A stretch of DNA of 64,000 bases from Rotaria macrura (lineage: Eukaryota > Rotifera > Eurotatoria > Philodinida > Philodinidae), in NCBI GenBank assembly GCA_900239685.1, contig OENT01000319.1, positions 1 to 64,000 on the forward strand, in the 5' to 3' direction. Positions 1 through 12,955 of this stretch are shown here, piece by piece. How positions within the stretch are numbered: the stretch's first letter is position 1; every line of letters starts with the position of its first letter. The notes under the pieces are model-generated. The model searched no databases. It was not told the DNA's origin and saw nothing but the letters and a program-made list of their open reading frames with translations. A program made the position numbers and the translations under genes.

Positions 1-824
1 GAAATTCGGGTTTTTGTCAAGTGAATTCTTCAGCGTTTTATTCAGAGTTTTGTTTACTAATTTTCAAAAGACACTGTAATCTGAGTAATTTCTTGAATCC
101 AAGAGCCATCCAATTGTGGCCCTGTGTTTTCGATCTGCCGCATACTTCTGTATCTTGAGATACAGGAGCTTATGGCGGGTAGTTTAACTCTGAAAATACT
201 GCTGTGAAAGCAGACTTTTCCAGAAAATTATTTGTTTTGAGAAAAGAAAGTATCTGTTTCAAGGAGAAGTTATTTTTTAAAGACTAATTTTCGCGAAGAA
301 TTTTCACATAGATTGTCTTTTGTGAAAAAAGAATTAGTTTATAAAAAGAATTTCAGAAAAAAATGACGTTAACTTTAAAGTAAAGTTAAAGTACTACTCC
401 TGATTGAGACTCTTTTCTTACATGCCTGGAAAAGATTCAATAGAAAAACTACATTAGTTTAATTTAAACATGAAGAGTATACATATATTTTGTACGTAGA
501 ACATTGTTCACGGCTAAGGACGATGTGTATAAAATAAACTAGTATCTCGTACTGAAATCCAAATACATCTCGTAGTCACATCACTACGAATTATACTTGT
601 CTCAATAAACGATGATAAGAAAAACATTTGCATAAGTTGTTTCAAAGATACTGTCAAGTATAAAAGAATAACAATAATTGAAATCGGAATGCAAGGAAAC
701 GTTCCCATAAATCCAAATAGTAATTAGAAGATGATAGGATAATGAATACATCAATATTAATCACAAAATTCAGATGTTGGGATTGGAAGATGTTTTCGAT
801 ACACAGCAAAGTATAAATTACTCT

Positions 825-934
825 CAGTAAGGGTCACTTTGACACTTTGTTGTCATCAGCAAAGTGTCAAACATAGTGTCAATCGAATATCGCAAGGGTC
901 TTGGACACTTTGTAACAAAGGCTGACCCTTACTG
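825..934. mobile_element. short palindromic MITE-like element
   Basis: The stretch starts with CAGTAAGGGTCA and ends with the exact reverse complement TGACCCTTACTG, giving 12-bp perfect terminal inverted repeats around 110 bp. Inside, the motif GACACTTTG and its complement CAAAGTGTC recur several times, so the element can fold on itself. The flanking bases show no clear target-site duplication, and no transposase is nearby. The structure fits a miniature inverted-repeat transposable element; a CAG start is seen in several DNA-transposon superfamilies, so I do not assign one. Confidence 0.55.
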
Positions 935-3900
935 TTAGAAACACTGATGTGAGCCAGTCTGAGTGTTTTCAAAAGAGAAATATACATTCCTACGCATCAT
1001 ACGCAAGCCATATCTTTTCTTTACTAGTTTAAAGTGAGATCGTGGTCTGTCTCAACAAGAATTTCTTGACTCAGTGCCACAATACAATAGTTTGAAAAAA
1101 TTTCTCGATATTTTCATACAACCACGGTTGCATTCGTTTATAGATAAGATAAGTTTGTGTAGTACTATTTCGTTTAAAAATGTCCGATTCATTCTTCAAC
1201 GTAATATCTAAAGTCTTTTGCTACGTAGCGCTGAATAAATCGAGATGCGAATATATTTTTTAAATAAAAGTTTGAATTTGATTTATATTTATAACCCATA
1301 AGTATTTCATCTTAATAAATGTCTCTTGTATTTACTTGCGTGATCTTTTGGAAAATATGCGTATACAAATCTACACAGCAAGCAGGCATGATTTTTGTGC
1401 CGATTCGAAAAAGAAGTGATATAATCAGCAACAATCGGCTGACTGTAATCATTTGAGAGTTCATTATTTACAGATCATTCCTGATTAAGTCGTGTATACC
1501 TTTCGCATTGTTCGGAAAGTGTGTTGTTCGTATTTCATATGCAGCCAATCAACGATAGACTATGAAAGGATCCTCAACATCTATTCTACTCATCCAGATT
1601 ACTTTTAATGATTATCAGCACATATGATAACCGTTTCTTGCCAATCAAAAGTTCAAAGGAACTGTAGGCTCTTACACGACTCGTCCGCTTTTTTTCTCTG
1701 AAATATTTACTGTATTTAAAATAATAAGTCACAGAAATGCATAGATATTCCAGAAAAATAGTATGAAAATGTAACAATATGTGTCACTTGAGTATACAGT
1801 TGAATACATGATTCCTGATCAGTCAAATAACACCGTCGAAAACGAACGATGTCAATATATATGTAGATGAATGTAAGTAACTTTTCAATATCGAAAAAGA
1901 ATTGAATATAACTAAAAAAGAACTTTGATTACAGACAAATACTTGAACAATTCAGACATTTACGAAGAAATAATTACCATACTTTATTTGGAAAATCTGT
2001 TGGTTGATCTTCATTAATTTGAATGATATGTTTCTTCTACTGATCCAGTTATTTTTAATACTAATTTTCATCATCTTTTTTTGCCAACAGCACTGTTTTT
2101 GATAGAGTTCAAGAAACGTTGCACTAAATAAGTTTCGAACCAAGATTAAGCTGATATTCATGCTGTATTGAAGAAAGATAAATGACAAAAACCATACAAA
2201 ATATTTTTAATTTTAATACGAATACTTTTTTTACGGTTAACAATGAATGAGGAAAAATATACTTTCAGCATTCGTAGGACTTGATAAAAACAATTTACAT
2301 GTTCTTTTTAATTATTGGATATAATTAGCAATAATCTTTTCTATTTGAGATGTCTTGCTTATGTGTCTTGTTTCTATATAACTTCTTATTGTCTACTACA
2401 AAGCCTGATTAGTGCTTTTTTTTAAAAGTGTTTTATTTCTAGCTGTCACAATAGATTTCATTACATATTCATCAAATGAACGACTGAAATATATTCGTTT
2501 GATTAATTTGTTTTTTTATCATCTGTTGTTTACCATTACTTGTAATAGTTAACTATCTTCGTATAAATTTAACATAGAAGCACTAAATGTAAAGTTTTTT
2601 TGATCTAGTGCAACACTAGCTTAGTCTATAGTCAAACGTTCGTGCTGACGTTCGATTGCTGTTTTATGTTTACTTCAAGCACACTAGTATTTTAACAGCT
2701 GTAATAAATTAATTCTCAGGTTACGAAGAAACAGCTAGAATCAATTCCAAGGAAAAACTATTTTCTTCAATTTCATTTCTAATTCTAATCCACGTATGCA
2801 TGTCTATGGAAAAAAATGAGAAACACTACTTTATCCTATGAACAAGTTCTGAGTCAGTCAACAGCTTGATGAAAATGGAAGTCACTTTCTGAATTAAAGA
2901 TTTGTTTTTACTACCAATGCTCTTTAAAACCGAGCTTGATCAATACAGAAAGTAGATAAAAGTAATAGAACATAGGAGTTGCTGCTCTTATTCTGTCGAA
3001 TTCCTTTTAGATTAGAAGAAAAATTCTAACAACGTGTTGTATGTTGTTTTTTCATTTACCCTTGTTTTTTATTTCTCTAAAATATTTCGAATAACTATCC
3101 CAAAAAGAATTCATTACATGCATGGATATTCTCTTTGAAAGTTCTTGATGCGTTTTAGGTCTATTCTAATTTCTATTCAATTCATTCAAATGATGATTCA
3201 AAGATAGATATTCTTAAATTAAAAGATTCGTTTTCACTTAATATTTACTGACGGAATTTTTTCTTCATTCTAGATTCATTCTGAAAATACAAGTCTCATT
3301 TTTTTCAGTGGGCTATGTAAGAGGGATACGATACGTTTCCAAAGATATTTCCGTTGTACATGACTTATTATTTTATTCTAAACTTCTCATAAGTGCTGCT
3401 CAATGAATGAAGAAATAACTGATATACTGTTCTTTTCCTTGTATTATGCGATCTGTCATGATTTTCTATTTAATGGAACTTGATAAGTAACCTTATTTCA
3501 ACATTTATTTTGTTGATATTTTTAAAATTCAACGATTATTCTCCGTATTTTTGCAACATTTTGTTGTCTGACCTTAAATGTTCCTTTTTTTCTGTGTCTA
3601 AGTATGTGCCGCAATCTTTCAAGTGTACAGATTATTCAACTTAAAAAAATAATCTTCATTCTCAGCTTACTGAAATAATACATCCAACTTTTAAACGTAA
3701 ATGTTTTTCACGAAGTATCGTTTTTCAAAAATAATAAGGAATACTGCAGCTCACATGCTTTGTTTTAGATATATGATCGTACAGACTAAACTACCATTCT
3801 AATAGACAATACAGTCATTCCAAGAAAAATACGAAATCGAGAACACTGCGTTCTGAAAACCAGCATTGCAAACTAAGTTTATTTTTCATAATAAATTAGA

Positions 3901-6900
3901 ACCTTAAATCAAAAATATATTGAAACATTTGAATAGAATCTAATATTGTCACTATAAAATTACTTTACAAAACAATTCATATTTAGCTACTACGATATAC
4001 AGTTCCGAAATCACCCTGTTTTTACTGAAAATCGTATTGTCTTAAAAGTAAGCTTCATGAAAGAGAGAAATGTATTTTTTCGAACAAATTCAACTTAATT
4101 TTAAAAAAAATTTCTAAACATTTCAGAGCCCTGTAGGGTTTTATGTATATCTGAAGATACAAGGAAAGTTGTCGATTGAAAATCAGGAACCAATAAAATT
4201 TCTGAATACCCTACTAAATGAAGGAAAAACAGAGAGAAATTGACCTGACTGCATTTGTTAAGAAATCCGATGGATAACAAGAAACGAGATATTACAGCTG
4301 TTCTTGTTTCCACAAAGAAAGACATGTGCAGTTAGAGGTTCTTTTCATCGACAGCCGTGCAATATTGATGATCATATAAAGTTCCAGCTCATACTTTGAT
4401 AGTTTCAACCAAACGATGATATGATTTATCACTTATTTTACTATGAGATCACCGATCACAAGAATAATTTGTCAAAACCATTTTATTCTACTAGCTTCGA
4501 TTTCGATTAGATCCATTCAACATCTCCTCGTTAGGAATCGATTTATGTTGCATTTCGAACGATATTGATGATCGGATCCGTTTTATTTACCTGGAACATG
4601 CGTGTCATACTGATCTGAATATTAAAAACGGTATATTGTGAAAGTTCGTAATACTTGTAGGTCTGATGATTTCTATTGATTCTCGAGAATACATATAAGC
4701 GACCGATGAATACTAGAGACAATAGACGAATAAAAAAGTTTTATATGATTAAAATTGAACAACCTCATGGTTGATCTATCATTTTTTTTTCTTAACGGGA
4801 TAGACTCACATGTTGATGCAAAATTTGATTTTTAATGCGTCATTGATCGATAGATATTAAGCAACAGGGATACTGACAGGATCGATTTTGACACGATCAA
4901 CAAGAAAATGGGTTAGAAATATCATAGCATATAGGCATCTGTCTGCACAGTTTCCGCCAGATCTATTTTCAATATCATGTATGTAGGTACTGCTCTCCAT
5001 GAATGAAATTCCGATGACTCGATCCGAAACGGAAATCAGTCATACTTTGTACTCAGAGTCGACTTATACTGTTATCAATTTTTCAGTGTGTGTTAAATTT
5101 TTACCAGTGTTCTGCATTCGAAACAAAGCATTGAAGTAATACAATCGTTTTTTTTGGTTCTTTCTTGTCGTAAACGTACGTATACATATGTTGACTTCGA
5201 TAACATCAACGATTTTACACTACTATCACTACATATCTTTGTAGAGGGTCGAAAAAGATTATCTTCGTTGGAGTAGAAGAAAAGATCATGCGGTAAAAAT
5301 ATTCTTGCATTATTGGACTTTTTCACTGGGTTGTAGCGAACTCTTAATTAACATTACGAAGTCAAGTGTGTTTTATATTTTCATTATGTTTAGCTTGAAG
5401 ATCAATCGTGTTACCAAGTAATTTTCTATAAACTCATTTTAGTAGATTTTAGTAGACGTAGAAATTTTAATATTCAGTTAAAATCTGGAAAAATGAGAAC
5501 ATAATATAGTTCTGTTAGGGACTTTACTGTAAATTTCTCGTAGTTTTCAATACGTTTCACTATTGCTACACTTCCAATATTAGGAGTGACATGTCTGTTA
5601 TGAAACCAATATGTACATCCCATCAAAGAATAGATCAATTGAGATTAAGCAAATCTGACTTGAACACTTTGATAAACTAGCCACAACCGAAAGAGACTCT
5701 ATATTCAACGCGGCAACATATTGCAACAAAATTGATGATAAATGAATCTGGATCGTTCAATTGCGTGAGTATCAGTATCAATTCTAGTTTGAATTTGCAA
5801 GATTCTCTTAAACAATGGGGACATTTGCTTGAGATCGTTACAATGAAATGAACATTTTCTGGAATGTTTCTTTCGATTGAACTCGTAGTAAGCTCGACTG
5901 AACTGATGATAATTGTGTTAAAGAAATGATACGTGTTATCTTGTCTAAATAATAATAAGCACAGATTGCAATCCTCTTTATCGATTTGTATGGCATATTT
6001 GATTCCGAAGATAAACTATAGCAGTGAAAATGATGTGTGGATATTTCTATCAACCTTACGTCACGTTCTTGTACTCTTGCACAAAGACCTACGTGACCAT
6101 CGCCACCAATTTACTGTTTTCAACGAATCAATCGATCTTCCATTGAAAGACATAGGCTTATTCGATTTACATTCTACAGATGTCTAACATTAATCATTCT
6201 TGAGGTCTTGTCATCTTTATGATAAGTAGTAAGAGAATCAGGAAAATATTGGATCAAATCTTATCTTAAGATTTGTATCTAGTCAGATCATTACAACTCA
6301 GCGATGTTTATTGGCAATAAAAAATGATTTTCATGAAAGCTTCTCCTATATATTCAATTTTTGATGATCCATTGTAATATAAGACAATATGGATGAGAGA
6401 CTCGAATTTATTTACTAGATAGATTATTATTCTTCTGTAGGAGAAAGAGTTTTCTTTTCAAAGAAATACTTATCTTTCTGATATCGTTGAAAAACATGCG
6501 TAATAAAACCGATCTGAATACGATTGATTTCTATCAGGTGTATAGAGTACCGGACGACGTAATTAGCCTGATTTTCTGTGAGATGGTCGCTTTTTTTCTG
6601 TCTATTTTTGCCCTGCCCACAGTATCTTGTCATTGTTCATAGTTTGATAGTATGGAGAAGAAGAAGAAGAAGATATCAAACCACACATGAAGCATTTCAC
6701 ACGAAGGAAGCTAAATTATAGGCAATGCTTTTTAAATACAGATCTTTGAAAGTTGCTTTTTTACAGAAGAGAAAATACTTATGATATGATAGATCAATCG
6801 ATAAAAAAAACATGAAATCACTATTCTCCATGAGTGATACTTTCGATCTGAATCCAATCTTTGCCGGAGTTGAAATGAAAATCATCTCTATGAACATCTA

Positions 6901-8418
6901 CAGGTATGTTTGATTTGGCAATAGTAAGAATTCCTAGTTTCTATATTAACACGGAATTTTAACAGCTTAGATGGCAAAAAAGACATAATTGCCGTTTTTA
7001 TTTGTTATTCATCGACACGACTTTGCTCTTTAGATTTTGAGCAATTTATTAGTACAAGAAAGATGAAGTATACGTCATTATCTAAAACTATGGAGTAGTG
7101 TTGAGATCTTCGATAATAGAATATCGTCATACTGTAAGTAGAAGTTTGAATCAGAGTCTTTTTATTTTATTTTTTTTTTTTGAAAAATAACATCTCATTC
7201 CAATGATGATAGTGAAAGGTTCATTTCTTTAAATAGTGCTTTGCAATCTTTTTTATGCATGATTCGATAGATTAAGATAAATTTACAACCTTTCTATTCA
7301 TAGGTTTACTTCTCTTGTTGTGCATGCACTGAACATTGTGATAAGTTTTAAGTAAATAACATACCGGACGAGTTAATATTTTCTGTACACAGCTTATATG
7401 TAATCTGTTCATCAATTTTTGTTTTGTTAAAATTGATCATGACAACTTTAAAATAACACACAATTAATTTGAAAAAACTAGAACAAGTGAATACAATGTG
7501 TGAATGTCCAATAGCCATCTATGAGGGTACAGATATAAATACATCCGATGTCATCTACTACTTGGTGAATTCTAGATGAACATATGTGTAATCAAGAATT
7601 CTATATACAGTTTTCTCGATTATTCTCATGAAATCAACTGCTGAAAATTTTTCCTGTGAAGTCGTTGATTGTCAGTCTAATTCGTAAAATAATCATGTAT
7701 GACGTAAATTCGAACCATGATTTGGTTCACTGCTTACAGAAATTCTACATGTATAAATCAAGAAAAGTAATGATCGGACATTGAATCTATACAACAGAAA
7801 TAGACTGTACAAAAATGACAAGTAATGTTTGAAATTTAAAAAAATATTAAGATGCAAGCTTCAATTGTTGTTCGAGTAATTCATACGAAGAAGGCAGATA
7901 CGAATAATTTTATGTGAGTGCACAGGGCAGCATAAATAAATCATGCGTGAAATATTACAGAAACAAGTAAGATCATATTCTTGAGTGTCATTTTTCATGT
8001 CACTCAGAAATTTTTAACGAGTAGACGATTCATAATAATGTAGAATTTCCATGGAATTGAAACGCTGCAATTACTAACGAATATGTATCACTCTCAGAAT
8101 TTTACAGTCTTCGAGAAGTATAAATTTTACCATAGTCTACCAAGATTCTCCTACTATTCACGATAAAAGTTTAGATCACTGATTTTGCTAAATTTTATCA
8201 AGAAATAGCATTTGATTTCACTTTTTTCAACCTGATCGATTGGTTAAAGTAATTTAGTACCGTTTGATTCTTGTCCTCATATTTAAACCAGATAAAAATC
8301 GAATACAAGCAGCATATAACATATGAACATTTAACTATAGCTAATGAAAAACAAAATTTTATCTTCGTCATGAATTATAATTAACGAGTTTTTTTTCGTA
8401 TAGAATAGTCATTCCATT

Positions 8419-9420
8419 TTGGACTGTGGTGAGGACAGGAGAATTTTGAATGACTTGTCAAACTGTATGTCGAAAAATATTCATAGAAATTTTTCATTTT
8501 GTACAGATTTTTTAATTGATTCATCAAATCGTACTTCAGGGATTATTCGTTTTCTTTATAGATTTATTCATACTCAAATATTCGGTTTCAAATTCGTTGA
8601 ATCAACATTCCAATCATGGCGATAGTAGATCTGCATACAAATTATGCCAAGATCCGAATGCCCAGTTACTATTTTCTTGTAACTTATCTGATATTACTAG
8701 GTATCTTGAGTGCTCTATTGAGTAGATGTGTCTTTCTATAGAGAGTTATACGTGAAAATTCATTTACAATTAATTTCATCGACTTTGATCTTGTCCCTTT
8801 GTTGCTTTCTTCGCTGTGACTTCTTCTTGTCTGATTTCTATCTTGCTTATGACATCAATATGAACTTGATTCGTCTCCATCGTATCTATCGATTAATTAG
8901 CATGGTTACAATTTTCATTCTTATCTTCCGTGTTCATCTATTTTTTGAAGTAAACATACAATTTAGGCCACTTGGTTTTTGCTAGTGTTCCTATGATTAT
9001 ACCATCTATTCAATACTGATAATTTCAATCGGTGGTCTAGTGCATCATCTTTTCTTTCGAACATATTTACTTTCTTAACTTCGAAGAAAACGTATTGTGT
9101 GAGAGTTCATCAGATAATTCCCTACAATTAGTACTAATCAGTCGAAAGATTGTCAATTTGCTGCCATTCAAATTTCACAGAAGTTTCTTCTCTGGGTTCT
9201 ATTCGTCGGTACAATCAATTTTTCTAATAGTTTAGTGTACAAGTAGTCCATGTCAAACAAAGAAAGCTTTAGAACAACTTGTTCTTGATATATTTCAGGT
9301 CGATACATTAGGATACCATGGTATGCACTTGTCTTTCTTAGTTTCTATTCTGATATGATCATATCATCACAAGCCTTTCACCAGCATCTATTGGCAGCTA
9401 TCAATACTGCAATGCAATGC
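8419..9420 (+). pseudogene. possible decayed multi-pass membrane protein gene
   Basis: Across about 1 kb the plus strand reads as hydrophobic, membrane-like segments, but these jump between frames and are broken by stops. Examples are a Leu/Ile-rich stretch near 8660-8720, then 8728-8985 with runs of Ile, Phe and Leu separated by Arg/His-rich turns, then another near 9180-9240. Such alternation of hydrophobic segments and basic turns resembles a multi-pass receptor or transporter that has lost its frame. I cannot name the family. AT-rich DNA easily yields Phe/Leu/Ile-rich frames by chance, so this is weak. Confidence 0.2.
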
Positions 9421-12400
9421 AATGCGTATGTTGTTCACATTTAGTCATGAGCTTGCTAACAATTCACAATTAACATTCGGTGATGATTATATCTGTTATT
9501 GCCAGTAGATTATATTGAATAGAATAATAGAAGACGTTTTTCAAATCTTACCGTATAAAAAACGGAGTTTTTCTTGAGAGAAGAAGAATGGCATTGATTG
9601 TAAAAACGCTTCAGATTAAACGATGATCCAAAGTATGTAACTTGGTTCTATTCATTGACAATGGACAATGCCGTTTTCGCAACAGGAATATAAAACGTAT
9701 CTCAGCACTCGATCTTTGAGCGACCAGCAACAAATTTTCAAAACAAATAGTTTGATATGACAATTAACTTGTTCATTTCATTCTCAGCTGGATAGCAAGG
9801 TTGTAGATTGATGAATTGGCAGCTGTAGAAGATTATATGCTAAAGTTTCCTGATGTCATATAAATTATTATTCTTCTTAATGGTAGATCATTTTAATTGA
9901 TTAGAACAGAAAAAAATTCATTATCGAAACAAAATCGATTCGAATAAGTATAATATTCATCTAAATATCCAACTTTGAAGAATGATCTCTAACTAAACAG
10001 CTCAAACCCTGTTGATCGAAATTCAACGATTATTTTATTTTCTAATGATGATAATATGTCTCCTTCGTGTGTATGTGCATGTGTATGCAAAAGTCAGTTT
10101 ATATACGAACAGAAAACGATCTCACATGGTACATGCTTTTATCAAGGTTACCTTTGAATATTTAACTTTCAAGGTCACCATTTTAGATAACATATTCTTT
10201 ATTAATATAAATAATTCATGAATTACAATGTGATGATCGATTTGTTGAAATTGACAACTAGCATTTTTATCAAGACAAGAAAAATCTGGTATTCGACAGG
10301 GAATCATATATGATTGATTACACGACATATCTCATTGAACTACGTAGTTTACATGGATTCTTCACTATTTTTTCCTCATGTATCAAGTTCTTCGAAATAA
10401 TATCAAGTAAATTTCTTTACATTCCTTTGTTTTTGAATCCTGTACTAGCTACGAAGAAACTTGAAAATTAATTTTTCCGACTAGTTTTGTTTCACTTCTA
10501 ATATTATCCATATTGTTTCAATACAGTATTCATTAAAAACGTTTAAATCCATTTCTTATTTCCAATGATTGAACAAGTCATCAATTTTTCATCGTATAAA
10601 TATCGTTCTACACTCATTGTTGCATACGTTTTTTTCTGTTGTTAATTCGCCTATGCTAATTCTAGTTATATGATGTCTTGAAGCAATAGGTTGACTCATC
10701 ATTAAGAAAAACATGTAAAATTACATTCATTCGTTTGCATTATAACTAAAGATACATTCCTACATTGTACTCGCTCTATGCCAATAATAGTTTACGGTTT
10801 TGAGAAAAAGACATGATAACAATACTCTTAGTCAATTTATCATATTTCTATGCTTAAATTATGGATAATAGTAGTGGATGTTGTTCTCGGTGGTTTATTT
10901 CCTTTGATACAGATCATTCTCTTTCTATATTTAGATTACTTGTTATTGAGGAAGAGAATTTCTGAATCTTTCGTTCAATTAACCATAGGAATATTTTGTG
11001 ATTGATATTCTCTGTTCATGATCGATGATATTCATTGTTTAATACTAAAATAAAATCTATTATCGTAACGATAATTTTATTTGTTAATTATTTTTTCTTG
11101 CAAATTATTATTCGACGATGCGAATGTTGTTATTTTTAAAAATAATTGATAAAAATTTCTCGTATTAATTATATCTTTATTTTTGTTAATTGATCTTTGC
11201 TCTACTAGTGTCCATGTAATTGCTTTTATTTCTGTAAAGCACAGTTATTGGATTATTAGTAAGAATCCATGTGTATTTGTGTATCTTCCATGCGTCATAT
11301 CAATTTACTCGAGCAAAAAGCATGTTTCACCTATACGATGCATATGATTCGAGTGTTTCTTTTTCTTTTCATTTTTTGTGAACCAATTGATTTATGTTGA
11401 GACACATAGTAGAAGGTAATAACATATTAATCTGATTTGATCTATTATTTCATGAATCAAGAGTATTCAAATAAAGCAACTTAATCATTTTCTCTACAAT
11501 CCTTTATATGACATAGCACGTCCATGAGCAATATTTTTTATTCATTTTATTAACTCAATTTTCGATGGAGTTACGTAATCAGCTATTTCCAGTCAATTTG
11601 ATTTAGCTAAACAAATTACATCGAGTAGCACAACAAATGAATTAGATATAAAACAGTGCCAATAGTCGATGCCGTTTTAATGAAAGCTCAAAAGATCATT
11701 GGAATCAAAATGCAAGCAATAGACGACGAATTTGTTTTTTTTTATTAGTATTATTATGCAATAGAATACTATACACTGATTTATTCAACAATTTGTAATG
11801 ATAGTTCATAATGAATATCGATGGATCATTATTCGAGGCACGCCGATTATTTGTTTCATTTATGTTATTATTATTTCATTGATATACGACGTATCTTCAA
11901 TGAAAACACAAACAAAAGTACTGAAAATATTTTATTAATACCTTCGCTATAAAGTCAGATTGTTTCAAGCATTCATTTTGTCTAGCCGACAGGTCATTTC
12001 ACTTCATTTATTTCTTTTCTTTGTTTTGAATGGCAATAACGAAAAATAGTGCCGCGTGCATACTAATTATTTAACCTCTAAGCACTTTAATTATGATTTC
12101 CTTGTTCAACTTGTTTGCCCGGTAGTGCCGTAATATATGTGTTTACTTACTAGATTGGTCACTGCTGGTTCTTATATTATTGAAAAAAAAGGAAGGAAAA
12201 ATTTATGAGAAACTTCTATCGGTGCCCTGAAGAGTCCATCTTCTATTTTCATATTCTCTCGTTTCCTCCTCTCTATATGTACACCAAAGCCAAGTATCGA
12301 GACAAAATATAACAACCGCAAATGAGACTCATTTCATAAGAACGCATATATCCAATATACGAAAGAGACCGACTTGTACTGTACGTTGCTTTCTCTCTTT

Positions 12401-12673
12401 CTCTCTTCTAACACGTTAGTAACGGGAACACAGTCAAAAAAAAAGACGAGGAAAGAGAAAACGTATTTCCGGGGTAATCGTGACCGTCTTCTCTTTACAA
12501 CAAACTACTCATCACCATCACCATTGCGACTAGATGCCTAAGGGACTTACTTTGTTTAGTTAGAAAAAAAAAGGAGAAATCGAGAGAAGAAAAAGAGAAA
12601 AAAAAGAAGCATAAAAATTAGATGTCTCAATAGAATCATATTATTTAGAATCAGACAGCGATAATTCATAAAG

Positions 12674-12955
12674 ATGTTCGCAGTTCCTGAAGTCGACGAT
12701 AATCTCGATGCTACGTCTTCGATCGAAAATACAAAATCATCGACTGAACCAGAAGTAACTACAGAATCTTTACAAGCATCTTCGTCATTCATACCTTCGA
12801 AACATATAGCTACTCCAGAAAAAGAAGAAAAACTCCCAATTAAAACAGACACTCCAATAGTAGTTTCATCAGCACCGGTTTCCAAACAACACATTTCTCG
12901 TCACAGTCTCTTTCATCGAAACACAATCCATGTATGCGACCAAATCGTCGATCGT
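12674..12955 (+). CDS. orphan first coding exon, unknown protein
   Basis: An ATG at 12674 opens a 94-codon frame with a protein-like composition unlike the surrounding AT-rich frames: Ser/Thr/Glu/Pro-rich and low-complexity for about 75 residues, then a His/Arg-containing tail. It closes just after the sequence GTGTAAGC, a plausible splice donor (cut after 12955, or after 12957 in another phase). I read it as the first coding exon of a gene, probably with a disordered N-terminus. The next exon was not found between 12.96 and 15.9 kb. Joining it to the gene at 15950 gives no acceptor in a matching phase. No function is assigned; the antisense frame over the same bases looks like a shadow. Confidence 0.45.

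Larger units (their letters stand above)
1..12673. other. gene-poor AT-rich region
   Basis: No convincing protein-coding gene is visible on either strand. Open frames are short, many begin at non-ATG codons, and they lack recognisable motifs or splice-linked partners. Recognisable contents are the palindromic element at 825-934, a GAA-rich run near 6655-6670, the possible decayed membrane-protein gene around 8419-9420, and a short TGCAA tandem near 9408-9425. The last 400 bases before 12674 become rich in CT/TC tracts, as might be expected of a promoter or 5' UTR. The 5' portion may contain introns or UTR of a gene lying outside the window, which I cannot exclude. Confidence 0.6.

Noticed and set aside
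5838..6187. Overlapping frames on both strands
   Set aside because: Neither has a motif, good start context or splice partners; mutual overlap and composition suggest chance.
12556..12894. 112-codon frame on the minus strand
   Set aside because: Antisense to the orphan exon at 12674; its end is Leu/Phe-rich from a poly-A/GA tract, typical of a shadow.
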